DNA of 64,000 nucleotides from Vibrio splendidus (GTDB lineage Bacteria; Pseudomonadota; Gammaproteobacteria; Enterobacterales; Vibrionaceae), in the NCBI RefSeq assembly GCF_002873455.1, contig NZ_MCUN01000010.1:310001-374000 (forward strand), read 5' to 3'. Under the pieces are notes generated by a model. That model searched no databases. It was not told the origin of the DNA and saw only the letters and a program-made list of their open reading frames with translations. Numbering within the stretch: position 1 is the stretch's first letter; the number at the start of each line of letters is the position of its first letter. A program made the translations under genes and the position numbers. Below are positions 44,066 to 53,235 of the stretch, piece after piece.

Positions 44066-46117
44066 ATGCACGAGAGCAATAAGCCAATTTGGCAACCCAG
44101 CGAGCAGCGTATCGCAAACGCCAACGTAACCCGATTTATGGATAGCCTTGATCAGCAGGGCGTACTCGGGCGGGAATTACAAAACTACACGGAACTTCAT
44201 CAATGGTCTGTGGAATATCCAGAGTCGTTTTGGCAGAACGTATGGCAATATTGTGGAATAGTGGGATCGCAGGACAGTATTGATAACGCACAAAGAGAGC
44301 TCATCAAAACTCAAGGCGAAAGCCGCTGGCAGCAGCCGAAATCAAATCGCGATGCGGTGTGGTTTCCGAATGCTCAAGTTAACTACGCCGAAAACTTGCT
44401 GCATTCAGCAAAAACGTTACCAAACGAGCTTGCGATTTGGTTTGAAAATGAACGTGGCGAGCAGCAAAGCTACACATGGCAAACCTTGTGTGAGGAAATC
44501 TCTAGCGTTCAACAATGGCTCGAGGATTGCGGAGTACAACAAGGTGATGTGGTTGCTGCATATACGCCCTACCTGCCACAAACCGTTATAACGATGCTAG
44601 CGACCACCAGCTTAGGGGCGATTTGGACATCGACCTCGCCTGATTTTGGCGTCGAGAGTGTGATTGAGCGATTTGGCCAAGTGAAACCCAAAGTGTTGTT
44701 CACCTGTGATGGATACACCTTCAATGGCAAGACGTTCGATATGACGGACAAGAACCGTGAAATCATCGAACACTTAACCGCGTTAAAACAGGTGTGTAAG
44801 ATCGGTTATTTGAAACCGACTCGTGATTTAGCGAAGAGCGATTTAGAGAAAAACGATTTAGATAAGAGCGACGTTGAACATGATGTGTCGCCCCAAAGCT
44901 GGCAAAACATCATTAATCACTATCAGCCAAAGCCTCTTCGATTTACTCGTGTAGGCTTCAATGAACCACTGTTTGTGCTCTACTCTTCCGGCACAACAGG
45001 CAAGCCTAAATGCATTGTGCATTCTGTTGGCGGCACCATCATCAATCACCTAAAAGAGCATCAGCTTCATTGCGATATTAAACCAAGAGATCGCGTGTTC
45101 TACTACACCACTTGTGGTTGGATGATGTGGAACTGGCACGTATCAGCGCTCGCGAGCGGTGCTTGTTTGGTGATCTTTGATGGCAGCCCGGTTTATCCGC
45201 AACCTGACGTTCTATGGGATTTAACGCAGCGTGCTGATGTGTCGCTGTTTGGCACCTCAGCCAAGTATTTAGAAGCGATAGAGAAAGCGGAACTCTCACC
45301 GATCGACAGCCACTCTCTGCCTCAATTAAGAACACTGTGCTCGACGGGTTCAGTGCTCTACCCTGAGCAATTTGATTACGTTTACAAGCACATCAAACAA
45401 GATCTGCATTTAGCGTCCATTTCTGGTGGTACGGATATTTGTGGCTGCTTTGTTTTAGGCAACCCTATCTCCCCTGTATATCGCGGCGAATGCCAACAGG
45501 CAGGGCTCGGCGTCGACATCAAGGTGTTCAACTCTTCTGGTCACAAGGTCGATCACGAACGTGGCGAATTAGTGTGTACAAACTCCCTACCCAACTTCCC
45601 CGCAGGCTTTTGGAATGACACCGGAGAGCGATACCACAGCACCTATTGGGATAGGTTCGATAATGTGTGGCATCACGGAGATGAAGTCGCACAGAGCGAA
45701 CATAGCGGCTACCTGTTCTACGGGCGAGGCGACACCACCCTCAACCCCGGAGGGGTAAGAATTGGGACTGCCGAGATCTATCAGCAAGTGAACACCATTG
45801 AGGGCATTATCGATTCTATCGCGGTAGGAAAAGACATCGATCGCAATGAGCAGATATGGCTGTTCGTTCAACTCCAGCACGGTCTGAGTCTAGATGAGAC
45901 GTTACTGACAGCCATCAAAAGTAAGCTCAAGTCATCTTGCTCACCAAGACACGTGCCAAGCCAGATATTTGCTATCAGCGATGTGCCAAAAACACGGTCG
46001 GGCAAGCTTGTGGAGCTAGCAGTGAAACAGGTGATCAATGGCAAGAATGTAGAAAATCTCGGTGCCATTGCTAACGCCGAGGTTTTGGAAGAGATAAAAC
46101 GCGTGATTTCGCTTTAG
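44066..46117 (+). CDS. Acetoacetyl-CoA synthetase
   Basis: A 683-residue adenylate-forming ligase of the acetoacetate-CoA ligase type: N-terminal ACAS_N domain, P-loop VLYSSGTTGKPKCIVH (about 313-328), YGRGDTTLNPGGVRIGTAEIYQ hinge, and the C-terminal catalytic Lys in KTRSGKLVE. It makes acetoacetyl-CoA from acetoacetate, the end product of Tyr degradation, fitting its place beside phhA. An odd stretch at about residues 253-272 holds DLAKSDLEKNDLDKSD, a run of 5-residue repeats encoded by a near-15-bp tandem repeat (44824-44872), probably a surface loop. Confidence 0.88.
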   Translation: MHESNKPIWQPSEQRIANANVTRFMDSLDQQGVLGRELQNYTELHQWSVEYPESFWQNVWQYCGIVGSQDSIDNAQRELIKTQGESRWQQPKSNRDAVWFPNAQVNYAENLLHSAKTLPNELAIWFENERGEQQSYTWQTLCEEISSVQQWLEDCGVQQGDVVAAYTPYLPQTVITMLATTSLGAIWTSTSPDFGVESVIERFGQVKPKVLFTCDGYTFNGKTFDMTDKNREIIEHLTALKQVCKIGYLKPTRDLAKSDLEKNDLDKSDVEHDVSPQSWQNIINHYQPKPLRFTRVGFNEPLFVLYSSGTTGKPKCIVHSVGGTIINHLKEHQLHCDIKPRDRVFYYTTCGWMMWNWHVSALASGACLVIFDGSPVYPQPDVLWDLTQRADVSLFGTSAKYLEAIEKAELSPIDSHSLPQLRTLCSTGSVLYPEQFDYVYKHIKQDLHLASISGGTDICGCFVLGNPISPVYRGECQQAGLGVDIKVFNSSGHKVDHERGELVCTNSLPNFPAGFWNDTGERYHSTYWDRFDNVWHHGDEVAQSEHSGYLFYGRGDTTLNPGGVRIGTAEIYQQVNTIEGIIDSIAVGKDIDRNEQIWLFVQLQHGLSLDETLLTAIKSKLKSSCSPRHVPSQIFAISDVPKTRSGKLVELAVKQVINGKNVENLGAIANAEVLEEIKRVISL

Positions 46118-46722
46118 CGTTGAGCCCTAGAAAGTGGCGAGCTATCTCCAACTTTCACTTGGCTGTCAGATAACATCTGGAGTAAAGGCAGCCGATTGAA
46201 AACCAATGACTTAATAAAGCAAGCAACGGGGGAAACATTACATGCCAAACACTTTAAGCAGCCCTTGATTGGCCGATAAAAACCGAATCGAAACCACTAT
46301 TTAAGCTCGTGTCCCTCGCTTCAATTTAGCCCCGTACCTTTTCTAAAGCTCTTAATGCGATCTAAACGTCATATTTAAAACAAAAATAGAAAATTATTCA
46401 TTTTATGGCCTGAGATAATATTCACTAAAGCCGAATCATTTATACAAAAAAAGAGTCCACCGCTAGATTACATCCAAGCTTATGGATATTTAATCGAATT
46501 CCAATAATTTTCATTTCCACAGCCCCATTTCTAGTGAAATGATAATTTGATAGCTATCACATTTAGAACGATTATTTTCTCATACTATCTCGGCATGTTA
46601 ATTACTTAAGAGTAATTAAAAAACTAGTCATTGTTATTAATAAGCTTGAATTCAATTAGAGATAACAAGCGGTTAATCCCTACTTAAAATAAAATCATTA
46701 TTAAATGATTGGAGACATTATC
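46118..46722. other. 605-bp gene-free region with a CRP-type promoter
   Basis: No plausible coding region. The right half is AT-rich and holds the CRP box and -10 described next; the left half shows nothing recognisable. Confidence 0.5.
46543..46564. promoter_or_regulatory. CRP site of a class II promoter before carbamate kinase
   Basis: Read on the minus strand, AAATGTGATAGCTATCAAATTA is close to the CRP consensus AAATGTGATCTAGATCACATTT. Its centre (46553.5) lies 41.5 bp before a start site predicted 7 nt after TACTAT (46583-46588), the exact class II spacing. It implies catabolite control of the carbamate kinase gene with a leader of about 130 nt. Confidence 0.55.
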
Positions 46723-47652
46723 ATGCGCATAGTATTAGCTTTAGGCGGTAACGCTCTTTTAGCAAGAGGCCAAGCATTAACGGCTGAGAACCAACGTGAA
46801 AATATAATCAAATCAGCGGCGAGTATTGCTGCGATAGCACGCGAGCATGAGATTGTTATCGTTCATGGTAATGGTCCACAAGTGGGTTTGTTGATGGAGC
46901 AAAACGCAGCTTATAGCGAATATTCACCAGAGACTACCCCATACCCAATGGATGTACTCGGCTCTCAGACCTGTGGCATGGTGGGCTACATGTTACAACA
47001 AGAGCTAAGAAACATTGACCCTGAATTAGACGTAGCTACGCTAGTCACGCAAACTGAAGTATGCAAAAAAGACCCTGCGTTTGCTAACCCGACAAAATTT
47101 GTTGGACCTGTATATACAGAGCAACGAGCTAAAGAGTTAATGGCTCAAAGCACAATGCAGTTTAAAGCTGATGGCGAGTACTACCGTCGCGTTGTGCCTT
47201 CTCCTATGCCAAAAAGCATTGTTGAAATTCAGCAAATTGAAACTCTGCTAGATACTGAAAACCTTGTTATCGCATGTGGCGGCGGCGGTGTTCCTGTGAG
47301 CATTGAGCAAGATAAGAGTACTGGCGTAGAGTGCGTAATCGACAAAGATTTTACGGCTGAATTACTGGCTGAAAAAATCCATGCTGACCTATTTATTATC
47401 TTAACCGATGGTTCGATTTACCGTAACTATGGTAAAGAAGACCAAGCAGAAATGAAGCAAGCAACGCCTGCTGGTTTAGCAGAATTCTCGTTCCCGGCTG
47501 GTTCTATGGGGCCAAAAATTGATGCCGTTTGTAAATTCGTTGAAGCTGGATTGGGTAATGCGGCAATTGGTTCATTATTTGATCTAGATAAAATCATTAC
47601 TAATGAAGCTGGTACTCTGATTACGAAAGGCGAAGGTATTATTTATTACTAA
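46723..47652 (+). CDS. arcC: Carbamate kinase
   Basis: A 309-residue amino-acid-kinase-fold enzyme. MRIVLALGGNALL with IVHGNGPQVGLL is the phosphate-binding core, VVPSPMPKSIVEI and VIACGGGGVPV follow, and the end GAAIG-like GNAAIGSLFDL is typical of carbamate kinases. It transfers phosphate from carbamoyl phosphate to ADP in arginine or agmatine breakdown, or runs in reverse. ATG 46723 has GGAG 9 nt upstream. It stands alone: no arcA, arcB or arcD lies next to it in this window. Confidence 0.92.
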   Translation: MRIVLALGGNALLARGQALTAENQRENIIKSAASIAAIAREHEIVIVHGNGPQVGLLMEQNAAYSEYSPETTPYPMDVLGSQTCGMVGYMLQQELRNIDPELDVATLVTQTEVCKKDPAFANPTKFVGPVYTEQRAKELMAQSTMQFKADGEYYRRVVPSPMPKSIVEIQQIETLLDTENLVIACGGGGVPVSIEQDKSTGVECVIDKDFTAELLAEKIHADLFIILTDGSIYRNYGKEDQAEMKQATPAGLAEFSFPAGSMGPKIDAVCKFVEAGLGNAAIGSLFDLDKIITNEAGTLITKGEGIIYY

Positions 47653-47692
47653 CATTATCGATTGATAACTACTGTTAATATAAAACCATCAC

Positions 47693-47731
47693 ACAAGCCT
47701 ATTATTTGATTATAATTAGGCTTGTTTTATT
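47693..47731 (+). terminator. Terminator after carbamate kinase
   Basis: ACAAGCCTA / TAGGCTTGT, 9-bp stem with a 15-nt loop, followed by TTTTATT. Confidence 0.75.
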
Positions 47732-47810
47732 AAAGTCATTTCAATACTAGCTTAGATAAATACACTTCGTTAATGCTTCCTGAAAATAATGAATACATAA
47801 TATCGAAATA

Positions 47811-47849
47811 AAAAGCCCTTCAAGGATTTAACGCCATGGAGGGCTTTTT
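47811..47849 (-). terminator. Terminator of the hydrolase/porin unit
   Basis: AAAAGCCCT / AGGGCTTTT stem with a long loop and A/T runs on both sides; downstream of the gene ending at 47884. Confidence 0.75.
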
Positions 47850-47883
47850 CGTCATAGAATTGATTCAGATTGGCTTAATTCAG

Positions 47884-49089
47884 TTAAATGTTATCAGATA
47901 GAAACTGAATAATTTTGTCGCTAGCCGCTTTGCTGTCTGGACAGTGGCCAAATTCATCAGAAATGTAGACTTCTCCCTTACTCGATAATGAAGCGGTTTT
48001 CTTCACATCATCAGGCATCGCAATAGGGTCTTTTTTAGTGTTTATCGCGAGAAGAGGCACATCAATTCTCGCCTTACCATCAAACAGCCCTTTATTGTTT
48101 AAAGAAAACTGAGGAGCCATCTGTTCGAAATAAGACATATCTGAAATATCGCCACCGATTCTTGCAATGAAAGAGTCCGATGACATTCGAGGGATAAACT
48201 TCAGTGTTTCAGTTTTACCAATCGGTCCATCAACTAACGCACACCGAGCAACCACAGCCTTTAAGCCTTTTTGGTTCAGAGCAAAGTCCAAGAGAGATGG
48301 ACCTGCGCCAGAAGAGCCTAACACTCCAATGCGTGTGCTATCGACTTCCAGAATGGAGCTTAAGAAGTTAAACGCCGCCACATGAGAAGCTCGCTCATCG
48401 CCAACTTCGATATGGTTTTTATAGTCTAAGCCTGCTCCCGGAATATCAAAGGTTAATACGGCAAAGCCTTTGTCGATCATCGGCTTAATACTATTTTTGT
48501 GTTCGATTAATGTTTTATCAACACCACCCGACCACATCACTGCTGGCAAGTTGTTAGTGCTTGTCTCAGGAAGGTGTAAAAGGCCAACGATGCTTCGCCC
48601 GTCCTCTCGCTTCATCATCACCTTTTGTACGTTTTCACCGCGTATTTCAGCGGCTTTTAAGTACATCTCGACCGCTTTTTCCATCGCGATGATTTCATTA
48701 GGTCGATGAAGGTTCGGGTACGCAGCGACAAGATAAGCCGCTGATGCTCGATCGTAGCTTTCAGCCAGATTGTCTTGAACTGCTTGAGCCTCAATAGTTT
48801 CTGCCGACAGAGTAAACTCGTAAGTCCAGAAACCTTTTCTATTCTCATTGTTACTATCGAGCAAACCATCTTTTGTGCTGGATTCAAGGCGCTTCACGGT
48901 ATTGGTAAAATCAGATTTTTTTAACCCCATCTCTTCCCATTCGCTAACACGAAGAGAACGGTAAAAGTGGTCTTGATTTTCTGCTAAGTCAGACTTAAAT
49001 GCGGTATGTGCCGTCATATTGTCATCTTGGGCAAGCACAGGAGCCGCTACTGCGCAGGAGATAAGGCTAGCGAGAAGTATTTTGTTCAT
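47884..49089 (-). CDS. Exported alpha/beta hydrolase, FrsA-like
   Basis: A 401-residue protein with signal peptide MNKILLASLISCAVAAPVLA and an alpha/beta hydrolase domain (about 155-400) like esterase FrsA/DUF1100. The nucleophile elbow is GSSGAG (Ser260), an Asp is available in NTKKDP and the His in DEFGHCPDS. An N-terminal helical domain (about 40-150) is shared with FrsA-type proteins. FrsA itself is cytoplasmic, so the signal peptide is unusual. It starts 10 nt after the porin stop, so both belong to one unit. Substrate unknown; an ester or small acyl compound imported by the porin is possible. Confidence 0.72.
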   Translation of the reverse strand: MNKILLASLISCAVAAPVLAQDDNMTAHTAFKSDLAENQDHFYRSLRVSEWEEMGLKKSDFTNTVKRLESSTKDGLLDSNNENRKGFWTYEFTLSAETIEAQAVQDNLAESYDRASAAYLVAAYPNLHRPNEIIAMEKAVEMYLKAAEIRGENVQKVMMKREDGRSIVGLLHLPETSTNNLPAVMWSGGVDKTLIEHKNSIKPMIDKGFAVLTFDIPGAGLDYKNHIEVGDERASHVAAFNFLSSILEVDSTRIGVLGSSGAGPSLLDFALNQKGLKAVVARCALVDGPIGKTETLKFIPRMSSDSFIARIGGDISDMSYFEQMAPQFSLNNKGLFDGKARIDVPLLAINTKKDPIAMPDDVKKTASLSSKGEVYISDEFGHCPDSKAASDKIIQFLSDNI

Positions 49090-49098
49090 ATCGACCTC

Positions 49099-50073
49099 TT
49101 AGAATTTATAGGTTGCGCCAACACCAATAATGAGTTCAGATTTCTCGTAGAACTCGATGTTTGACGTTGTTACGTCGTAGCCAGCAAGCGCGTTGAATGA
49201 GACATTCTCCCAGCCCATTAACTTGTCAAACTCGTACGCGCCAAAAGCCCCAAACTTGCTGTCTTTTTGCTTTTTGTTGAAAAAAACATGCGTATCATCG
49301 AAGCTCACTGAGCTGTATTTGCCCGATAAAGCAAAAGCATGGCGACCATAAAATGCTTTGTAAGTTAGCTCTGTGCCAATCTCAGTATTAGACATCGCGT
49401 CACCATCGGCAGAGAACGTCTTGTACAACAAAGAAGGTTCAAGGATCGAATTAGAACTTAACTGATGAGAGTATGAGATCTTTGAGTAAAGACCATTGCC
49501 ATCTCTATCCAGAGATTTAATGGCCGAGCCAGTTTGGAACATACCTGAATTTTCTTTATCAAGTTCAATGGTGTAGTAAGCAAAGTCCGCAGAAAAATTT
49601 GAATCCAAAATGTTGTCGTACTTTGCACGATAAGCATTGCTTGAGAAGTCAGTAGCTTCACGGTCGTCACCGGTAATAAACGGGTCAGCCCACGTTTCAC
49701 CGCCCATGGATGGTAAATAAGAAAACGCGATCGACGAGTTTTCACCAAAGCCGTGCTTGTAACCGAGTTCTAAAACGAAATCACCGACCGCCAAATCGTC
49801 TCTAGATGTACCAGCAAACACTTGATGATTGTTGCCCGAACCGAATGTGTAACGAATTTGTCCCAGAGGAGCGACCGCTAATCCCGAGTCTGATTCTCCT
49901 TTGGTATTTAGATCGCCCGTTTTTTTCTTGGTATCAGTATTGAAGTTTGATGTTTCAGAGCTCATTCCGATAAGGCCAGAAACCTCGCCACTAAACCCAG
50001 ATTCGCCAAGTTCGTTCGCGTTGACCGCAAAAGATACCGACAGTGCAATAGTCGTCAACGTTAGTTTTTTCAT
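49099..50073 (-). CDS. Outer-membrane barrel (porin-like)
   Basis: About 324 residues from ATG 50073, where the signal peptide MKKLTLTTIALSVSFAVNA begins; the in-frame ATG 50088 adds only five residues. Alternating strands fill the rest and the C-terminus IGVGATYKF ends in Phe. No close named family; general features suit a 12-14-strand channel. First gene of a two-gene unit with an exported hydrolase. Confidence 0.65.
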   Translation of the reverse strand: MKKLTLTTIALSVSFAVNANELGESGFSGEVSGLIGMSSETSNFNTDTKKKTGDLNTKGESDSGLAVAPLGQIRYTFGSGNNHQVFAGTSRDDLAVGDFVLELGYKHGFGENSSIAFSYLPSMGGETWADPFITGDDREATDFSSNAYRAKYDNILDSNFSADFAYYTIELDKENSGMFQTGSAIKSLDRDGNGLYSKISYSHQLSSNSILEPSLLYKTFSADGDAMSNTEIGTELTYKAFYGRHAFALSGKYSSVSFDDTHVFFNKKQKDSKFGAFGAYEFDKLMGWENVSFNALAGYDVTTSNIEFYEKSELIIGVGATYKF

Positions 50074-50307
50074 GCATTCCTCTTTCATTTCGCCAAAACT
50101 TAAAGGGCAACACCCTCTATTTAATTAATGATAGGCAACGCATTGTGAAAAATAAGTGAAAAAATAAGTAAAATTGACAGTGGAATTCAAGGCAACCGAT
50201 GAGTTCTTGCAAATGACGAGCAAACAAACAGGCCTCCACCGCTTTAATACTATGAAGGCCTTTCTGCTCTTATCGCTCGCTAAATCTGAGTCAGCGTTTA
50301 ACTGTGG

Positions 50308-51006
50308 CTATTCGTTCGCATCAATTTGGTTCTCAGGCATCGCATCAATGAAGGCCGGCAGCTGATTACACGCTTCAACAATAGAGTTAATCAGCGGATA
50401 CGGCGACATATCAACACCAAAGCGCAGAGCATTGTAGACTTGCGGCACTAAGCAAATATCTACGATACAAGGTGAGTCCGTGAGGCTATAAACCGAATCA
50501 CCGTGTGTTTTTCGGTGTTTGGCTAGCTTCTCTTCTAACGCTGAAAACCCTTGGCTCATCCAATAGTGGATCCAATCCATTTTTGCCTCTTGCTCGCACG
50601 ACAATTCCCGCTCCAAATACTGCAACACGCGCAGGTTATTCAATGGATGAATTTCCATCGCAATATCCTGAGCCATAGCCAATGCTTGATAGCGCAATGG
50701 TGTTTGCTTAGGAATCAACAAGGTGTCTGGGCCGCTCTCACACAAATAACTTTCGTCCAAGTATTGCAAGATCGTCAGAGACTGATTGAGTTGAACATCA
50801 CCATCCACCAGCACGGGCACTAATTCACTGGCGTTGAGCTCGCGATATTGTGGATCATGCTGCTCACCGCCATTACGCACCAAATGCACCGATTTAGACT
50901 CATAACTAAGCTGTTTGAGGTTCAACCCAATACGCACCCGATAGGCTGCAGACGAGCGCCAGTAACCGTAAAGTATAATGATCTTGTTCACGATGCTCTC
51001 GCTCAT
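50308..51006 (-). CDS. maiA: Maleylacetoacetate isomerase
   Basis: A 232-residue zeta-class glutathione S-transferase. The N-terminal ILYGYWRSSAAYRVRIGLNL holds the SS-x-x-x-RVRI glutathione-site motif, and the helical C-terminal domain ends with NSIVEACNQLPAFIDAMPENQ. It isomerises maleylacetoacetate to fumarylacetoacetate using glutathione. It starts 21 nt after the fumarylacetoacetase gene, as the last gene of the tyrosine-degradation operon. Confidence 0.92.
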   Translation of the reverse strand: MSESIVNKIIILYGYWRSSAAYRVRIGLNLKQLSYESKSVHLVRNGGEQHDPQYRELNASELVPVLVDGDVQLNQSLTILQYLDESYLCESGPDTLLIPKQTPLRYQALAMAQDIAMEIHPLNNLRVLQYLERELSCEQEAKMDWIHYWMSQGFSALEEKLAKHRKTHGDSVYSLTDSPCIVDICLVPQVYNALRFGVDMSPYPLINSIVEACNQLPAFIDAMPENQIDANE

Positions 51007-51027
51007 ACAGAAATCCTATTATGTGGA

Positions 51028-52065
51028 CTATAGCGCCCGATACTGGCTCACTTTCTGGTCAATCGCGCCAAAGATCGAGTCACCAGCGGCATCAAACATC
51101 TCAAGCTTGATCGAGTCACCAAACGACATAAATTGAGTCGACGGTTTGCCATCGCGAATCGTCTCTATCATGCGAACTTCAGCTATGCATGAATAACCCA
51201 CTCCGCCCTCGGCAATTGAGGTACCATGATCGGTGCCTTGCTTATTGGAAACCGTGCCCGAACCAATGATTGCACCGGCCGATAGTGAGCGAGTTTTCGC
51301 AGCATGCACGACCAACTCTGCAAAATTGAAAGTCATATCGACGCCCGCATTCGGACAACCAAAAGGCTGGTCGTTGTAGGTCGATATCAACGGTAGATGT
51401 ACCTTGCTGCCTTTCCACTGTTCGCCAAGCTCATCAGGTGTTACCGCAACCGGAGAGAACGCCGAAGATGGTTTAGACTGGAAGAACCCAAAGCCTTTCG
51501 CGAGCTCTGCCGGAATCAAACCACGCAGCGACACATCATTCACCAACATCAGCAAGCGAATCGACTCGTGCACCTGTTTAGCGCTAGCGCCCATCGGTAC
51601 ATCACCGGTCACAATCGCGACCTCACCTTCGAAATCGATACCCCATTCGTCGCTGGCAAATTCAATGTTGTCACGAGGGCCAATAAACGCGTCTGAACCG
51701 CCTTGATACATGAGTGGATCAACCCAGAAACTTTCTGGCATTTCAGCACCACGTGCTTTACGCACCAATTCAACGTGGTTTACATACGCGCTGCCATCAG
51801 CCCATTGATATGCGCGCGGCAGAGGTGATTCACAATACTGAGGTGCAAACACTTCACTGCCAGTCACATGCCCGTTGTTTAACGAGGTGTATAACTCTTG
51901 TAACTGGGAAGCCACGCTGTCCCAGTTATCCAATGCTACCTGCATGGTGGGTGCAAGGTGCATCGCATGGAAGATTTCGGTGGCAGCCACACACTGCTTT
52001 AAATCTTTACTCACGACCATCAATAGACCGTCGCGAGTGCCATTTTTCTTGGTTGCTAATTTCAT
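51028..52065 (-). CDS. Fumarylacetoacetase (FAH-family hydrolase)
   Basis: A 345-residue member of the FAH fold: WGIDFEGEVAIVTGD carries the acidic metal ligands, VNDVSLRGLIPAELAKGFGFFQSKPSSAFSP and GSGTVSNKQGTDHGTS are conserved blocks of the bacterial 340-residue fumarylacetoacetate hydrolases. It cleaves fumarylacetoacetate to fumarate and acetoacetate. It lies 9 nt downstream of hmgA and 21 nt upstream of maiA. Confidence 0.92.
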   Translation of the reverse strand: MKLATKKNGTRDGLLMVVSKDLKQCVAATEIFHAMHLAPTMQVALDNWDSVASQLQELYTSLNNGHVTGSEVFAPQYCESPLPRAYQWADGSAYVNHVELVRKARGAEMPESFWVDPLMYQGGSDAFIGPRDNIEFASDEWGIDFEGEVAIVTGDVPMGASAKQVHESIRLLMLVNDVSLRGLIPAELAKGFGFFQSKPSSAFSPVAVTPDELGEQWKGSKVHLPLISTYNDQPFGCPNAGVDMTFNFAELVVHAAKTRSLSAGAIIGSGTVSNKQGTDHGTSIAEGGVGYSCIAEVRMIETIRDGKPSTQFMSFGDSIKLEMFDAAGDSIFGAIDQKVSQYRAL

Positions 52066-52074
52066 CCTTGTCCC

Positions 52075-53235
52075 TTATTTCTTATCATCAGCCATTTCTT
52101 TCAAACCAGAGTCTTGCCAACTGTAGACATATTCTTTGTTCTCAACACTATCGAGTTCGTCAGAAAACTGCAGTGCATGGCGAGTATCGATCATCACCGC
52201 CACTTCATCGGTAAACTTCTTCTTATGAGCTTGCCCAGCCTTGAAGGCTTTTGGATGAGGCCCATGCGTAAATCCAGCAGGGTGGAAGGTCACCATGCCC
52301 GCTTCAATGTTGTCGCGGCTAAAAAAGTCACCAGCGTGATAGAACAGCACTTCATCGTAATCATCATTGTTGTGGTAGAACGGCACTTTCAATGCACCAG
52401 GATCGCTCTCAATCGGGCGTGGCACAAAGGTACACACCACAAATCCAGCGCCAACAAACGTCGTATGCGCAGAAGGTGGCAAGTGATAGCGATGCGACAT
52501 CAGCGGTCTGATATCGCGCCAATTCACTTTAACCACCGCTAAGTCGCCATGCCAGCCAATCGCATCCAATGGGTTGAACGGATAGGTGATCACGCTGACT
52601 TTGTCGTGGCGCTTCACCTGAACCTGAGTCTGGCTTTCTGAATATTGAGCGCGGAATTGATCATTGATAGAGGGGATATCAAGCACCGCAGGATCAAACA
52701 CCGCGTGATTACCAACCATGCCTTTCTCTGGCAGGGAGTAAGCCGCGTCTGTGTTCTCAATCATCAAGATGAACATCGGCTCACTTGGCTCTAAGCGCCA
52801 GTTGGTCGAGCGCGGGATCATCACATAATCCCCTTCACTCACGGCTAGATGACCATAGTCACAATAGAGATCGGCGCTACCTTGGTGAATGAACAGCAGC
52901 TCATCACCGTCAGAATTCCGCACCAAGAAATCCATCTTCTCATCCATGCGCCATACGCGGATTTTGCAGTCCGCATTGTGCAAAAGATGAGGCACCGCCC
53001 AAGGGGTTATCTGGCTGGCTTTTTCTACCAGCGTAAAATCAAAAGCACGAGGACGTAAATCGCCCTCCCACTCCGACCAACTTGTAGGGGCATGTTGGTG
53101 ATGAAAGTGAGCCGCTGGGCCGAAGAAACCACTCCGGCCTGCCTCTCGCTCATAGATTGCCTCTTCGGGAAAATCGGCGTGCGCTTGTTTAGAGCACACA
53201 CCCTCCCGATGAGGAAACGAGATCCATTTATGCAT
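52075..53235 (-). CDS. hmgA: Homogentisate 1,2-dioxygenase
   Basis: A 386-residue non-haem iron ring-cleavage enzyme. Candidate iron ligands are His288 and Glu295 in PFYHNNDDYDEVLFYHAGDF and a His in HPAGFTHGPHP (about 318-326). It opens homogentisate to maleylacetoacetate; loss of this enzyme in vibrios leads to brown pyomelanin from homogentisate. The start overlaps the end of hppD by 8 nt. It is shorter than the approximately 430-residue human-like form, as common in this bacterial branch. Confidence 0.92.
   Translation of the reverse strand: MHKWISFPHREGVCSKQAHADFPEEAIYEREAGRSGFFGPAAHFHHQHAPTSWSEWEGDLRPRAFDFTLVEKASQITPWAVPHLLHNADCKIRVWRMDEKMDFLVRNSDGDELLFIHQGSADLYCDYGHLAVSEGDYVMIPRSTNWRLEPSEPMFILMIENTDAAYSLPEKGMVGNHAVFDPAVLDIPSINDQFRAQYSESQTQVQVKRHDKVSVITYPFNPLDAIGWHGDLAVVKVNWRDIRPLMSHRYHLPPSAHTTFVGAGFVVCTFVPRPIESDPGALKVPFYHNNDDYDEVLFYHAGDFFSRDNIEAGMVTFHPAGFTHGPHPKAFKAGQAHKKKFTDEVAVMIDTRHALQFSDELDSVENKEYVYSWQDSGLKEMADDKK

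Noticed and set aside
46395..46425. Possible ArgR boxes (two ATTCA half-sites 21 bp apart) before carbamate kinase
   Set aside because: Only the right halves fit; left halves do not match the ARG-box consensus.
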